From positions 248,001-312,000 of the forward strand of contig NZ_JAUHHD010000005.1 in assembly GCF_030410515.1 (NCBI RefSeq): a DNA stretch of 64,000 nucleotides, read 5' to 3'. The number at the start of each line of letters is the position of its first letter. The first letter of the stretch is position 1. The translations under genes were made by a program, and so were the position numbers. The stretch is from Arthrobacter sp. YD4. Its GTDB lineage: Bacteria; Actinomycetota; Actinomycetes; Actinomycetales; Micrococcaceae. The notes beneath the pieces were generated by a model. The model was not told where the DNA came from and searched no databases. It saw only the letters and a list, made by a program, of their open reading frames with translations. Shown here one piece after another: positions 50,406-60,843 of this stretch.

Positions 50406-50476
50406 TCCGCCCATAGGACTCGAACCTATACTCCACGGCTCCAAAGGCCGGGGTGCTGCCATTACACCAGAGCGGA
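50406..50476 (-). tRNA. tRNA-Gln (anticodon TTG)
   Basis: On the minus strand the acceptor arms TCCGCTC and GGGCGGA pair, the T arm reads ATAGG-TTCGAAT-CCTAT, and the anticodon loop is CTTTGGA, so the anticodon is TTG and reads CAA. The anticodon stem CCGGC/GCCGT has a C-T mismatch at its outermost pair. CCA is not encoded. The gene is 71 nt. Confidence 0.92.
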
Positions 50477-50587
50477 CCATGCCCGGCGGTTAGGCCCTGG
50501 CACGAGAGCCAATTCTGCCACGAAGCATGTTGCTCGTGCGACTCGGCGGTCCGCGGGGGCCGCGCGGATTAGGGCATGATGGATGCT

Positions 50588-51274
50588 GTGAGTGAGAACG
50601 CAGGCGGGTCCGGAGGGGCGGACCACCGCACCGGCATGCCGGTGCGGGCGCCGGGCCACATCCCGCGGCCCCGGATGACCGGAGCCGCGCGGCGGCTGCA
50701 GTTGCTCGACGTCGGCCGCGGCCTGTTCGCCGCCCGCGGCCGGGACGCCACCACCATCGAGGAGATCGCCTCGGCCGCCGGGGTCTCCAAACCGGTGATC
50801 TACGAGCACTTCGGCTCCAAGGAGGGCCTCTACAGCCAGGTCGTCTCCCACGAGTTCGGGATCCTGCTGGGCGCCGTCGGCGGGGCACTCTCCGCCGACG
50901 CGAAGCCTCGGGTCCTGGTGGAGCGGGCGATCCTGGCACTGCTGGGCTACATCGAGGACCGGGCCGAGGGCTTCCGGATCCTGGTCCGCGACGCTCCCCC
51001 GGCCCAGCCCGGCGGAGCCTTCCCCGCACTGCTGGCCCAGGTCACCACCCGGGTTGAGCACATCCTGGCCGACGAATTCTCCCGCCGCGGCTTCAGCGCC
51101 GCGGACGGCGCCATCTACGCCCAGATGCTGGTGGGTATGGTGGCGATGACCGGACAGTGGTGGCAGGACACCCGCACCCCGAACAAGCACGAGCTGGCCG
51201 CGCACCTGGTGAACCTCGCCTGGAACGGCCTCACCGGCCTGCAAAAGGACCCGGGCCTGCAGATCGACGGCTGA
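50588..51274 (+). CDS. TetR family transcriptional regulator
   Basis: 228 residues if it starts at GTG 50588, where a CATGAT -10-like hexamer seven bases upstream suggests a leaderless start. ATG 50576 is four codons longer. A disordered N-terminal extension of ~30 residues is followed by the TetR HTH (RRLQLLDVGRGLFAARGRDATTIEEIASAAGVSKPVIYEHFGSKEGLYSQVV) and a helical ligand domain with WWQDTRTPNKHELAAHLVNLAWNGL. A TetR gene at this place beside glmU is found in other actinobacteria (Rv1019 in M. tuberculosis). Its targets here are unknown. Confidence 0.85.
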   Translation: MSENAGGSGGADHRTGMPVRAPGHIPRPRMTGAARRLQLLDVGRGLFAARGRDATTIEEIASAAGVSKPVIYEHFGSKEGLYSQVVSHEFGILLGAVGGALSADAKPRVLVERAILALLGYIEDRAEGFRILVRDAPPAQPGGAFPALLAQVTTRVEHILADEFSRRGFSAADGAIYAQMLVGMVAMTGQWWQDTRTPNKHELAAHLVNLAWNGLTGLQKDPGLQIDG

Positions 51275-51278
51275 GCCT

Positions 51279-51386
51279 GTGGTTGCCTTCGCGGCGCGGT
51301 GGCCCTTCGCCGTCGTGGTCACCTTCGCGGCGCGGTTGCCCTGCGATGTCGTGGTCACCACCGCGGCGCAACGGCCCTTCGCCGTC
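51279..51386 (+). repeat. Three imperfect 36-bp tandem repeats
   Basis: Units begin at 51279, 51315 and 51351, each opening with GTGGT and continuing with a CGCGGCGC block and a CCCT..CG.TGTC/CGTC block. The third unit is the most diverged. They start 4 bp after the TetR stop and lie in a 500-bp gene-free stretch. Confidence 0.7.
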
Positions 51387-51459
51387 GCTTAGCGCTTAGT
51401 CCCGTCCCAACACTCGCAAGCTCGCGTCGGGGCCCTCGGGACACGCTTCGGCGCAACAG

Positions 51460-51665
51460 GCCCCTGCGGTCGCTGAGCGACCTCCGGAGCCCGTTGTGCC
51501 GCGATGCGCGACTACGCGAAAGACCGCGGCGCCGCTTGTGCGGCAGAACGGCGTGTTCTCGGCCACGCGCGATGGCGAGACGCATCGCCGGAGGCGGTCC
51601 TTCCGAAAGGAGCGCATCGCGACGCTCCGGGGTCCGGAGGTCGCTCAGCGACCGTAGGGCTCCGG
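51460..51665. repeat. ~200-bp imperfect inverted-repeat element
   Basis: A 21-bp segment at 51468-51488 is found again as its exact reverse complement at 51633-51653. Inside these, GCGATGCGC-type and GACCGC-type blocks (51500-51530) also recur inverted near 51590-51622, so the whole stretch can fold on itself. Together with the tandem repeats at 51279 it fills the gap 51275-51771, where no gene is supported. It may be a REP/MITE-like intergenic element. Confidence 0.6.
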
Positions 51666-51771
51666 AACGTTGTGTCTAAGCGACGCGGAAGGGCCGCCTG
51701 CGGCACCCAACCCGACCGCGGCGTGGAAGGCCGAACCCGGCACCCATCCCAACCCGACGGCCAGCGCGGAA

Positions 51772-53601
<1,830 letters not shown>

Positions 53602-53658
53602 GGGGAACTGCTTTCCTGGATCTGAAGGACCCCGCCGGGGTCCGTACTGCGAACGTAC

Positions 53659-54621
53659 TTAAAGGAGCGTATCGGAGATGATGCGAGCGCCGTGCACCGG
53701 GCCGTGGACGGCCATGGCGTCCAGGCCGTGGTGGCGCAGTTCGGTGGCGAGCCCGTCGGCAGCCGAGGGGTTGTGGGCCAGCAGCGCCACGGTGGGGCCG
53801 GAGCCGGAGACGATCCCGGCGATGGCGCCGCAGGATTCGCCGAGGCCCAGCACATCGCGCAGCTCGGGGGCGAGTTCGATCGAGGCGCGCTGCAGGTCGT
53901 TGACGAGGACGCGGCTGAGGGCGTCGGCGTCGCCGCTCAGCAGCGCCGCGAGGACCCGGGGATCCACGGAGGTGGGCTCCTCGATGGCCTCGCCGCTCTC
54001 GGCCCGGAGCCGGTCGAGGGTGCGGAAGACCTCGGGGGTGGAGAGGCCGAAGTCCGCGGTGACCAGCACCCAGTCGGTCTGGGCCTTGACGAGCGCGGGC
54101 GAGAGTTCGTCCCCGACGCCGAGGCCGACGGCGGTGCCGCCGAGCAGGGAGAACGGCACATCCGCGCCGAGCTCGGCGGCGAGGTGGGCGAGTTCCTCGC
54201 GGGAGAGTCCACTGTTCCAGAGCGCGTCGCAGGCCAGCAGCGTCGCCGCGGCGTCCGCGGAGCCACCGCCCATGCCTCCGGCTACCGGTACACGCTTGGT
54301 GATTTCCAGGTGCACGCCGGTGGAGTGCTCGGAGACGTCGGCCATGATGGCGGCGGCTTTGTAGGCCAGGTTGCGTTCGTCGAGGGGGATGTCGACGCCG
54401 TCGAGGTCCAGGGTGCTGGCCGGGCTGATGCCGACGGTGATTTCACCCGTCTCCGTGCTGGTGGCGGCCACCTCTTCATAGAGCGAGACGGCCAGGTAGA
54501 CGCTGGCCACCGAGTGGTACCCGTCGGGCCGCAGCGGCCCTACATCCAGTGAGACGTTCACTTTGCCTGGCGCCTTGACCCTTACGGTCCGCGCCGGGAA
54601 GCGCCCTCTCACTGCGTTCAT
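53659..54621 (-). CDS. ispE: 4-diphosphocytidyl-2-C-methyl-D-erythritol kinase
   Basis: 320 residues, GHMP kinase. The N-terminal VKAPGKVNVSLDVGPLRPDGYHSV carries the substrate residues, and the ATP loop is PVAGGMGGGSADAAATLLA. The C-terminal GHMP motif reads GIVSGSGPTVALLAH. It phosphorylates CDP-ME in the non-mevalonate isoprenoid route. ATG 54621 has GGAG 5 nt upstream. It lies downstream of rsmA (98-bp gap), the conserved actinobacterial order. Confidence 0.95.
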   Translation of the reverse strand: MNAVRGRFPARTVRVKAPGKVNVSLDVGPLRPDGYHSVASVYLAVSLYEEVAATSTETGEITVGISPASTLDLDGVDIPLDERNLAYKAAAIMADVSEHSTGVHLEITKRVPVAGGMGGGSADAAATLLACDALWNSGLSREELAHLAAELGADVPFSLLGGTAVGLGVGDELSPALVKAQTDWVLVTADFGLSTPEVFRTLDRLRAESGEAIEEPTSVDPRVLAALLSGDADALSRVLVNDLQRASIELAPELRDVLGLGESCGAIAGIVSGSGPTVALLAHNPSAADGLATELRHHGLDAMAVHGPVHGARIISDTLL

Positions 54622-54719
54622 GGCTCCACGCTATGGCATGGGCGGTGCGGTTCCAAGCCGCCGGCGCAGGTGATATCCACGCGGCCCGGGGGTCTGCTCC
54701 GCGCTAGATGGCCCAGGGC

Positions 54720-55652
54720 TCAGGCGTCCGCGGGCGCCGGGGCGTTGCGCGCCTCGGCGATCCGGGCGAAGGCCGTCACGTCCAGCACCTCGCCGCGCGC
54801 CGTGGGGTCCACGCCCGCGGCGCGGAGGCACCGCTCGGCCTCGGCGGCGCTGCCGGCCCAGCCGGCCAGCGCCGCGCGCAAAGTCTTCCGGCGCTGGGCG
54901 AACGCGGCGTCGATCACGGCGAACACCTCTTCCCGGGTGGCCGTCGTGGCCGGTGGTTCGCGGCGGGTGAAGGCCACCAGGCCGGAGTGGATCTTCGGCG
55001 CAGGCCAGAAGACGTTCATGCCGATGACCCCGGCCTTGCGCATCCCGCTGTACCAGGCGGCCTTGACCGAGGGGACGCCGTAGGTCTTGGAGCCGGGCGC
55101 CGCGGCCAGCCGGTCCGCCACCTCGTCTTGGACCATGACCAGCCCGTGGCGCAGGCTCGGGAAGTGCTGGAGCAGGTGCAACACGACGGGAACGGCCACG
55201 TTGTAGGGCAGGTTGGCCACCAGCGCGGTGGGCTCCACCGGCAGCTCGGTGACCTTCATGGCGTCGGAGAGGACCAGGTGGAAGTCCTGCGCGGCGCCGG
55301 GGCGCCAGCGTTCGACAGTAGCGGGGAGTTTCGCGGCGAGGACCGGATCGATTTCGACGGCGACGACGGTTTTGGCGGCGTCCAGCAGGCCCAGGGTCAG
55401 GGACCCGAGCCCGGGGCCGACCTCGAGGACGGTCTCGTCCGGGGCGATGTCGGCGACGGAGACGATGCGGCGGATGGTGTTGCCGTCGATGACAAAGTTC
55501 TGGCCCAGCGTCTTCGTGGGACGGACCCCGATCTCCTCGGCCATCCGGCGGATGTCGGTGGCGCCCAGCAGGGGTGCAGGGGCGGTCACGGGAGGCGTCG
55601 CGGCGGTCGCGGGAGTTGCCGCGTCGGGCCCGGCGGAGGTCGGTTCAGTCAC
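54720..55652 (-). CDS. rsmA: 16S rRNA (A1518/A1519) dimethyltransferase RsmA/KsgA
   Basis: 310 residues from GTG 55652. Motifs: [19 protein letters not shown]-binding [17 protein letters not shown], the catalytic [15 protein letters not shown], and [12 protein letters not shown]. It dimethylates two adjacent adenines of the 3' helix of 16S rRNA late in 30S assembly. The -10 TAGGAT ends six bases before the GTG, so the message is probably leaderless. It forms the rpfB-rsmA-ispE block common in actinobacteria. Confidence 0.95.
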   Translation of the reverse strand: MTEPTSAGPDAATPATAATPPVTAPAPLLGATDIRRMAEEIGVRPTKTLGQNFVIDGNTIRRIVSVADIAPDETVLEVGPGLGSLTLGLLDAAKTVVAVEIDPVLAAKLPATVERWRPGAAQDFHLVLSDAMKVTELPVEPTALVANLPYNVAVPVVLHLLQHFPSLRHGLVMVQDEVADRLAAAPGSKTYGVPSVKAAWYSGMRKAGVIGMNVFWPAPKIHSGLVAFTRREPPATTATREEVFAVIDAAFAQRRKTLRAALAGWAGSAAEAERCLRAAGVDPTARGEVLDVTAFARIAEARNAPAPADA

Positions 55653-55658
55653 CTAGGT

Positions 55659-55664
55659 ATCCTA
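55659..55664 (-). promoter_or_regulatory. -10 hexamer, leaderless rsmA transcript
   Basis: On the minus strand TAGGAT is followed by six bases and then the GTG start of rsmA. The spacing puts transcription start at or next to the start codon. Confidence 0.6.
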
Positions 55665-55735
55665 TCCCGCGGTGCCGCCGCCCCCGACGGGGGACGGCGC
55701 GGCAGACGGCGAAGGAAATGGCACAGGTTAAGGCG

Positions 55736-55780
55736 AAGGCCGGCCCCGGCTCTGTGCTGGACAGAGCGGGGGCCGGCCTT
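55736..55780 (-). terminator. Terminator after rpfB
   Basis: AAGGCCGGCCCC and GGGGCCGGCCTT arms plus inner CTCTGT/ACAGAG form a stem of about 19 bp with a 5-nt loop. It lies 31 bp after the rpfB stop and separates it from rsmA. Confidence 0.75.
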
Positions 55781-55810
55781 GACGGGATCGTGCTGTGTTA
55801 CGCGGTCAGG

Positions 55811-57004
55811 TTAGCGCGAGGCCGCCCAGCCGCAGCCCCACGGGCCGAGGCCTGCCTTGGCGTAGTACGTGTTCGCGACGGCGATCTGCTGGGCCTTGCT
55901 GGCCTGGCTGGCGTTGGGAGCGTAGGCCCCGCCGCCGTTGGCGAGCCAGGACGGGATGTCGAACTGCAGGCCGCCGTAGTAGCCGTTGCCGGAGTTGATG
56001 GACCAGTTGCCGCCGGACTCGCACTGGGCGATCTTGTCCCACATGGCCTCGTTCATCATGGCCGGGGCGGCGGCACCGGTGTTGCCGGACGCGGCCGGCG
56101 CGGCGGCGGCCTGCGGCTTGGGCTTTTCCTTGGTTCCGACCGCGATCTTCTCGGTGACCGGCTGGAGCGTGACGTTCTGCGAGACAAGGGTGCGCGAGGC
56201 TTCACGGCCGTCAACCAGGATCAGCTTGAAGCTCTTGCTCATGCTGCCGTTGACGCCGGCCTGCAGGACCTTGGAATCGCCCTTGAACAGGGTCGCGTCG
56301 TCGGAGCTCAGGCTCTCGAACGGGACGGCCTCGGTGGTCTCGTCGGTCTTGGTGGTGTCCACCCGGGAGACCTTGACCACCATGTCGTTGACGACGGGGG
56401 CGTTGGCCGGCTGGGAGAGACGGTCGCTGGCGCCGAGCTTGATGCCGGCTCCGTTCAGCAGCTCACCGACGGTGGCGGCGGTGGTGGTGGTCTTGGTGTC
56501 CTTGCCGTCGGCCACGAGGGTGACGGTCTTCGGCGTCGAGATGCTCACGTAGGAGCCGGAGACGGCCAGCTGGGCGTCCTTGGGGACGGAAACCTCGGAG
56601 GCGCTGGCGACGCCGAGCTCGGAGACCAGGCTCTCGACGGTGGGGGCGGTGGTGGTCACGGTCCGCTCGGCGCCGTCCACGCTGACCTTGACGGCCTTGG
56701 CGAGGTTGACGTTGATGACGGAGCCGTCCTGGACATGGGCGTCGGCGGCGGGCGTGACCTTGTCCGCGGACTGCAGTTCGACGTTGGCGGCCTTAACAAC
56801 CTGGCCTACGGTGCCGCCGAAGGTCTGCACGGAGCTGACCTTGCCGTCAACGTTGAGCGTGACTGTCTTGTTGTTGCCGACGAAGGCGACGAGGCCGAGC
56901 ACGAGGGCCATGAGGACCACCAGCTGTGAACCGACCTTGACGACGCTGACCTTGCCGTCCGTTGTGAAGAACTTGACCACGATTGCCCGTATCTCTTGGA
57001 CCAT
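55811..57004 (-). CDS. rpfB: Resuscitation-promoting factor RpfB
   Basis: About 397 residues if started at ATG 57004; GTG 56980 ([13 protein letters not shown]) is an alternative. An N-terminal signal-anchor ([16 protein letters not shown]) is followed by three DUF348 repeats ([16 protein letters not shown] ..., [15 protein letters not shown] ..., [15 protein letters not shown] ...), a G5-type domain (~250-320) and an Ala/Pro linker. The C-terminus is a transglycosylase-like Rpf domain ([38 protein letters not shown]) with the catalytic Glu in CESGG. It is an exported muralytic enzyme that helps dormant cells resume growth. The 5' region of nearly 300 bp is long and could hold regulation, but I see no riboswitch. 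Confidence 0.93.
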   Translation of the reverse strand: MVQEIRAIVVKFFTTDGKVSVVKVGSQLVVLMALVLGLVAFVGNNKTVTLNVDGKVSSVQTFGGTVGQVVKAANVELQSADKVTPAADAHVQDGSVINVNLAKAVKVSVDGAERTVTTTAPTVESLVSELGVASASEVSVPKDAQLAVSGSYVSISTPKTVTLVADGKDTKTTTTAATVGELLNGAGIKLGASDRLSQPANAPVVNDMVVKVSRVDTTKTDETTEAVPFESLSSDDATLFKGDSKVLQAGVNGSMSKSFKLILVDGREASRTLVSQNVTLQPVTEKIAVGTKEKPKPQAAAAPAASGNTGAAAPAMMNEAMWDKIAQCESGGNWSINSGNGYYGGLQFDIPSWLANGGGAYAPNASQASKAQQIAVANTYYAKAGLGPWGCGWAASR

Positions 57005-57242
57005 CCGGGCACGGGGAAAAGTGCACAGGCGTGTCCCGTCAAACACCCTCGAGGGCTGGTCCGGACCGGGTCCGGATGCTTGCGGAAAACGCGGGCACCG
57101 CCACACCACCAAACGAGAGCGCGCACGTGGATCAACCACTGCAGCGCGCGTCCGAAAGGAGTGAAATTATCCGAAGGCCTTCCCCGACCCCGGCTAATAG
57201 TTGACCACTGTAACCGGAGCGTTATAAAGCGGCCAAGAAATT

Positions 57243-57261
57243 ATGCATACCGGGTATTCAT
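57243..57261. promoter_or_regulatory. Palindrome upstream of rpfB
   Basis: ATG-c-ATACC-g-GGTAT-t-CAT: two arms of eight bases match when the central and the two unpaired flanking positions are left out. It lies about 240 bp upstream of the rpfB start, between rpfB and tatD. AT content here is higher than in the surroundings. A binding protein is not known. Confidence 0.4.
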
Positions 57262-57297
57262 GGGACGTCACATCGGAGAGCGCGAAAAATCCCGGCG

Positions 57298-58212
57298 TCA
57301 GTCCCAGGATCCGTATGCCCGCACGGTATTTTCGGCCAGGCCGGCGCAGAGTCCGGCGAGGTCCCGGCCTGTCAATTCGGCCATGCCGCGGACCGTGTAC
57401 GGCACCATGTAACTGGCGTTCGGACGGCCCCGGTGCGGGTGCGGGGTCAGGAACGGCGCGTCGGTTTCGACCAGCAGCAACTCCGGTTCGGCGATGGCCA
57501 GCGCGCTGCGCAGGTCGGCAGCGTTCTTGAAGGTCACCGTCCCTGCAAAGGACATGTACCAGCCCTCCCGGTTGCAGGTTCTTGCCAGCTCCTCGCCGCC
57601 GGAGAAACAGTGGAAGACCACCCGCTCGGGGGCGCCCTCCTCGCGCAGCACCTGCACGACGTCGTCGTGGGCGTCCCGGTCGTGGATCTGCAGGGTCAGG
57701 CCCAGCCGCTTGGCGATGTCGATGTGCCGGCGGAACGAGTAGCGCTGGTGGGCCAGACCCTCCCCCTCGGTGCGGAAGAAGTCCAGGCCGGTCTCCCCGA
57801 TGGCCCGGACCCGGGGGTGGGCGGCGAGCGCCTCGATCTCGGCCAGCGCCTCCTCCAGCTCGCCGCGGGCGGCGTAGTGGGGTGCGTCGTTCGGGTGCAG
57901 GGCGACGGCGCCAAGCAGCCGCGCGTCGAGGTCGACCGCTTCGACGGTGAAGCGGGAGGACTCCAGGTCGCAGCCGACCTGGATGGCGCCCTGCACGCCG
58001 ACGGCGGCGGCGGCGTCGAGGGCGTCCTTGATGCCGACGGCGGGCCCGTCCGCGGACGCCCCGGCGTCCGGGAAGTCCAGGTGGGTGTGGTTGTCCATGA
58101 CCGGGACCGGCAGCGGCTCCGGTGCCGGCGGGTAGGCCTTGCGACCGGAGGTACCGGTGCCCTCGTCACTGATCGCGCGGAACGGGGCCGGGGCCTGGGA
58201 GGAAGAGGACAT
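57298..58212 (-). CDS. tatD: TatD family metal-dependent hydrolase
   Basis: 304 residues. TatD signatures: metal-binding DNHTHLDFP, VGCDLESSRFTVE, ALHPNDAPHY, AIGETGLDFFRTEGE, LQIHDRDAHDDVVQVL, VVFHCFSGGEELAR and LLVETDAPFLTPHPHRGRPN. The family has 3'-5' DNase activity and a role in DNA repair. The first ~40 residues are an extension with no known domain. It precedes rpfB on the same strand, as in other actinobacteria, and is divergent from the moxR operon. Confidence 0.92.
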   Translation of the reverse strand: MSSSSQAPAPFRAISDEGTGTSGRKAYPPAPEPLPVPVMDNHTHLDFPDAGASADGPAVGIKDALDAAAAVGVQGAIQVGCDLESSRFTVEAVDLDARLLGAVALHPNDAPHYAARGELEEALAEIEALAAHPRVRAIGETGLDFFRTEGEGLAHQRYSFRRHIDIAKRLGLTLQIHDRDAHDDVVQVLREEGAPERVVFHCFSGGEELARTCNREGWYMSFAGTVTFKNAADLRSALAIAEPELLLVETDAPFLTPHPHRGRPNASYMVPYTVRGMAELTGRDLAGLCAGLAENTVRAYGSWD

Positions 58213-58275
58213 GCTTCCAGCCTAGCGGCGGCCCGGATCGGAGAATTACCGGAACTCTCTGTCTGCGCTGAGAGT

Positions 58276-58300
58276 TGTGTGAGTACGCTGATATCACACA
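58276..58300. promoter_or_regulatory. Inverted repeat between tatD and moxR
   Basis: TGTGTGA (58276-58282) and TCACACA (58294-58300) are perfect arms 11 bp apart in the 162-bp divergent gap. Half-sites resemble CRP boxes (TGTGA/TCACA), but the spacer is 11 instead of 6. It lies 63 bp from the tatD start and 74 bp from the moxR start. Confidence 0.4.
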
Positions 58301-58374
58301 GGCGGCCCACCGTGGTGCCCGGCAGCATCTGCCTGCCGCGGATTTCCGGCCGCCCCAGGGCTGAAAGGCTGCCG

Positions 58375-59454
58375 ATGGATTTCCACCGCCGCACCACCTT
58401 TGACGAGACCGTTGACGAGGCCATGGCCGCGCCGCAGCAGGCCGCCCATGTCCCCGCCGCCCGCACCGGGCAGGAGCCGATGGATCCGGCAGAGTTCAGC
58501 CGGGCCTGCGACCGGATCCTGGCCGGCATCAACACGGTCATCGACGGCAAAGCCGAGGCGGCGAAGCTGGCCCTGACGGTGCTCCTGGCCCAGGGCCACC
58601 TGCTCCTGGAGGACGTGCCCGGCGTCGGGAAAACCATGCTGGCCAAGACCCTGGCACGCACCATCGACTGCACGGTCAGCCGGATCCAGTTCACCCCGGA
58701 CCTGCTGCCCTCGGACGTGACCGGCGTGTCCGTGTACAACCAGGCGACGCGGATGTTCGAGTTCCGTCCCGGCGCGGTCTTCGCCAACATCGTGATCGGC
58801 GACGAAATCAACCGGGCCTCCGCGAAGACCCAGTCCGCCCTGCTCGAGTGCATGGAGGAGCACCAGGTCACCGTCGACGGGACCTCCTACCGGCTGGACG
58901 AGCCGTTCATGGTGGTGGCCACGCAGAACCCCATCGAGATGGAGGGCACCTATCCGCTGCCCGAGGCGCAGCGGGACCGGTTCATGGCCAGGATCTCGAT
59001 GGGCTACCCGGACCGGGAGGCGGAGCTGGAGATGCTGGAGACGCACCAGTCCGCGTCCCCGCTGGCCGCCGTGTCCGCCGTCGTCACCGCCGCGCAGGTG
59101 GCCGCGATGATCGCCACGGTCCAGCAGGTCTACGTCTCCCGCGCGGTCAAGGAGTACACGGTGGCGCTCGGCCGCGCCACGCGGGAGAGCCCGCTGCTGC
59201 GGCTAGGCGCAAGCCCCCGGTCCATGCTGCAGCTGCTGCGCGCGGCGAAGGCCACCGCGGCGCTGGAGGGCCGGGACTTCGTCCTGCCCGACGACGTCGT
59301 CGCCGTCGCCGAGCCGGTGCTGGCGCACCGCATCATCCTGGACCGAAAGGCCGCCGGCACCGGCGAGACTCCGCAGTCGGTCATCCGCTCCATCCTGGCC
59401 AAGGTTCCGGTGGGCGAAGGGGCCGCCGGTCCGCCCGCGGGCCGGCGCCGCTAG
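58375..59454 (+). CDS. MoxR family AAA+ ATPase
   Basis: 359 residues from ATG 58375 (GAAAGG 7 nt upstream). Walker A DVPGVGKT (80-87), Walker B region NIVIGDEINRASAKTQSALLECMEE, sensor 1 TQNPIEMEGTYPLPEAQRDRF, and a C-terminal lid domain. MoxR ATPases act as chaperones that help assemble or activate partner complexes. Here it opens a three-gene unit with a DUF58 protein and a transglutaminase-like membrane protein, a pairing widespread in bacteria. Confidence 0.93.
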   Translation: MDFHRRTTFDETVDEAMAAPQQAAHVPAARTGQEPMDPAEFSRACDRILAGINTVIDGKAEAAKLALTVLLAQGHLLLEDVPGVGKTMLAKTLARTIDCTVSRIQFTPDLLPSDVTGVSVYNQATRMFEFRPGAVFANIVIGDEINRASAKTQSALLECMEEHQVTVDGTSYRLDEPFMVVATQNPIEMEGTYPLPEAQRDRFMARISMGYPDREAELEMLETHQSASPLAAVSAVVTAAQVAAMIATVQQVYVSRAVKEYTVALGRATRESPLLRLGASPRSMLQLLRAAKATAALEGRDFVLPDDVVAVAEPVLAHRIILDRKAAGTGETPQSVIRSILAKVPVGEGAAGPPAGRRR

Positions 59455-59466
59455 GACCCGGCCGCC

Positions 59467-60843
59467 ATGGGGGTATGGGACCGGATCCCGAAGCAGATCT
59501 TCAGCACGCGCGGCTGGGGGCTGCTGGCCGCCGGGTTGCTCTGCCTGCTGGCCGCCCAGGTGCTCGGCCGGCGGGACCTGCTCTCCCTGGCCCTGCTGCT
59601 GCTGATCCTGCCGCTGCTTTCCCTGGCCGGCACCCGGGTGCTGAAGCCGCGGTTTAGCGTTTACCGGGAGTTCGACCCGTCCCCGGTCCAGACCTCCGCC
59701 GCCGTCACGGTCCGGCTGGCGGTGGCCCGCACCGGACCGGGCACCGGGCACGCCCTGATGGAGGAGCAGCTCCCACCCCGGTTCGGCCAGTCCCCGGTGT
59801 TCCGCTTTCCGGCCCGCACCGCCACGGCAGGCAGCAGCCGCTACGAATACCAGCTGCGCAGCGCCACGCGCGGGCAGTTCGTGATCGGCCCGGTCACCGC
59901 CGAATTCAGCGACCCGTTCGGGCTCTCGGTCCACCGGCACGCGATCGACGCCGGGGACGTCCTTACGGTCACGCCCGCCCCGGTCTATCTGCCGCCCACC
60001 TCGCTCGCCGGCGCACGCGGCCACGACGGCGTCACCGCCACCCGGAGCCGGGCCAACCCCAGCGACGACGACGTCATGACCCGCGAGTACCGGCACGGCG
60101 ACCCGATGCGCCGGGTGCACTGGGCCGCCACGGCCCGGCACGGGGAGCTGATGGTCCGCCAGGAGGAGTCGGTCACCACCCCGGAGGCGACCGTGATCCT
60201 GGACCACCGCTATCTGGCCCACTCCCAAGGCACCGGGTACGCCGGCCCCTCGGACGGGCTGGAGCCGGTGAGCAGCGACTCGTTCGAGTGGGCCGTGACG
60301 GCCGCGATGTCCGTCTGCGCCCACCTCGGCGAGCGCAGCTACGCGTTGCGCTGCCTCGACCCCTCCGGCGAGCCCGCCTTCCTCCACTCCCCCTCCGCCC
60401 CGGAACCGCACACCGAGGAGTTCCTGGGCGCGGCCGGGCTGCAGTCCATCGCCGAGAGCCTGGCCGCGATCGGGCTCACCGGCCCCCGGCATCCCGGCGG
60501 GGACGCCGGGCCCCGACCCTTCGATGACCGGCTGCTGGACAAGCTCTCCGCCCACCGCCTGCGCGGTCCCGTCCTGGCGATCCTTGGCCGGCTCACCCCG
60601 GCCGAAGCCCGGGATCTGGCCCCGGCGGCCGCGTTCGGCGCCAACGCCTTTGCCCTTGTGGCCGCCGGGCGCGGGGCGGAGACGGAGGAAATAATGGCGG
60701 TGCTGCGCCGCGGGGGCTGGCGGGCGGTGGCGGTCTCCCCCGCCACCGCCCTGCCCGCGGCGTGGTCCGCGTTCGACGACGACGGCGCCGCCCCCGAGGC
60801 GACGGCCGCCGACGCCCGCCGCGGCGCGGGGGCCCGGCAATGA
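59467..60843 (+). CDS. DUF58 domain-containing membrane protein
   Basis: 458 residues. Two closely spaced N-terminal hydrophobic spans (about 15-60) are followed by a beta-rich region. The DUF58 core is DVMTREYRHGDPMRRVHWAATARHGELMVRQEE, followed by a vWA-like part. DUF58 proteins regularly neighbour MoxR ATPases and are thought to be their clients. It starts 12 bp after moxR and overlaps the next gene by 4 bp (ATGA). Confidence 0.9.
   Translation: MGVWDRIPKQIFSTRGWGLLAAGLLCLLAAQVLGRRDLLSLALLLLILPLLSLAGTRVLKPRFSVYREFDPSPVQTSAAVTVRLAVARTGPGTGHALMEEQLPPRFGQSPVFRFPARTATAGSSRYEYQLRSATRGQFVIGPVTAEFSDPFGLSVHRHAIDAGDVLTVTPAPVYLPPTSLAGARGHDGVTATRSRANPSDDDVMTREYRHGDPMRRVHWAATARHGELMVRQEESVTTPEATVILDHRYLAHSQGTGYAGPSDGLEPVSSDSFEWAVTAAMSVCAHLGERSYALRCLDPSGEPAFLHSPSAPEPHTEEFLGAAGLQSIAESLAAIGLTGPRHPGGDAGPRPFDDRLLDKLSAHRLRGPVLAILGRLTPAEARDLAPAAAFGANAFALVAAGRGAETEEIMAVLRRGGWRAVAVSPATALPAAWSAFDDDGAAPEATAADARRGAGARQ

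Noticed and set aside
57005..57297. A c-di-AMP (ydaO) riboswitch in the rpfB leader, as found before rpf genes in other actinobacteria
   Set aside because: The conserved core sequences of that riboswitch could not be found in the leader.
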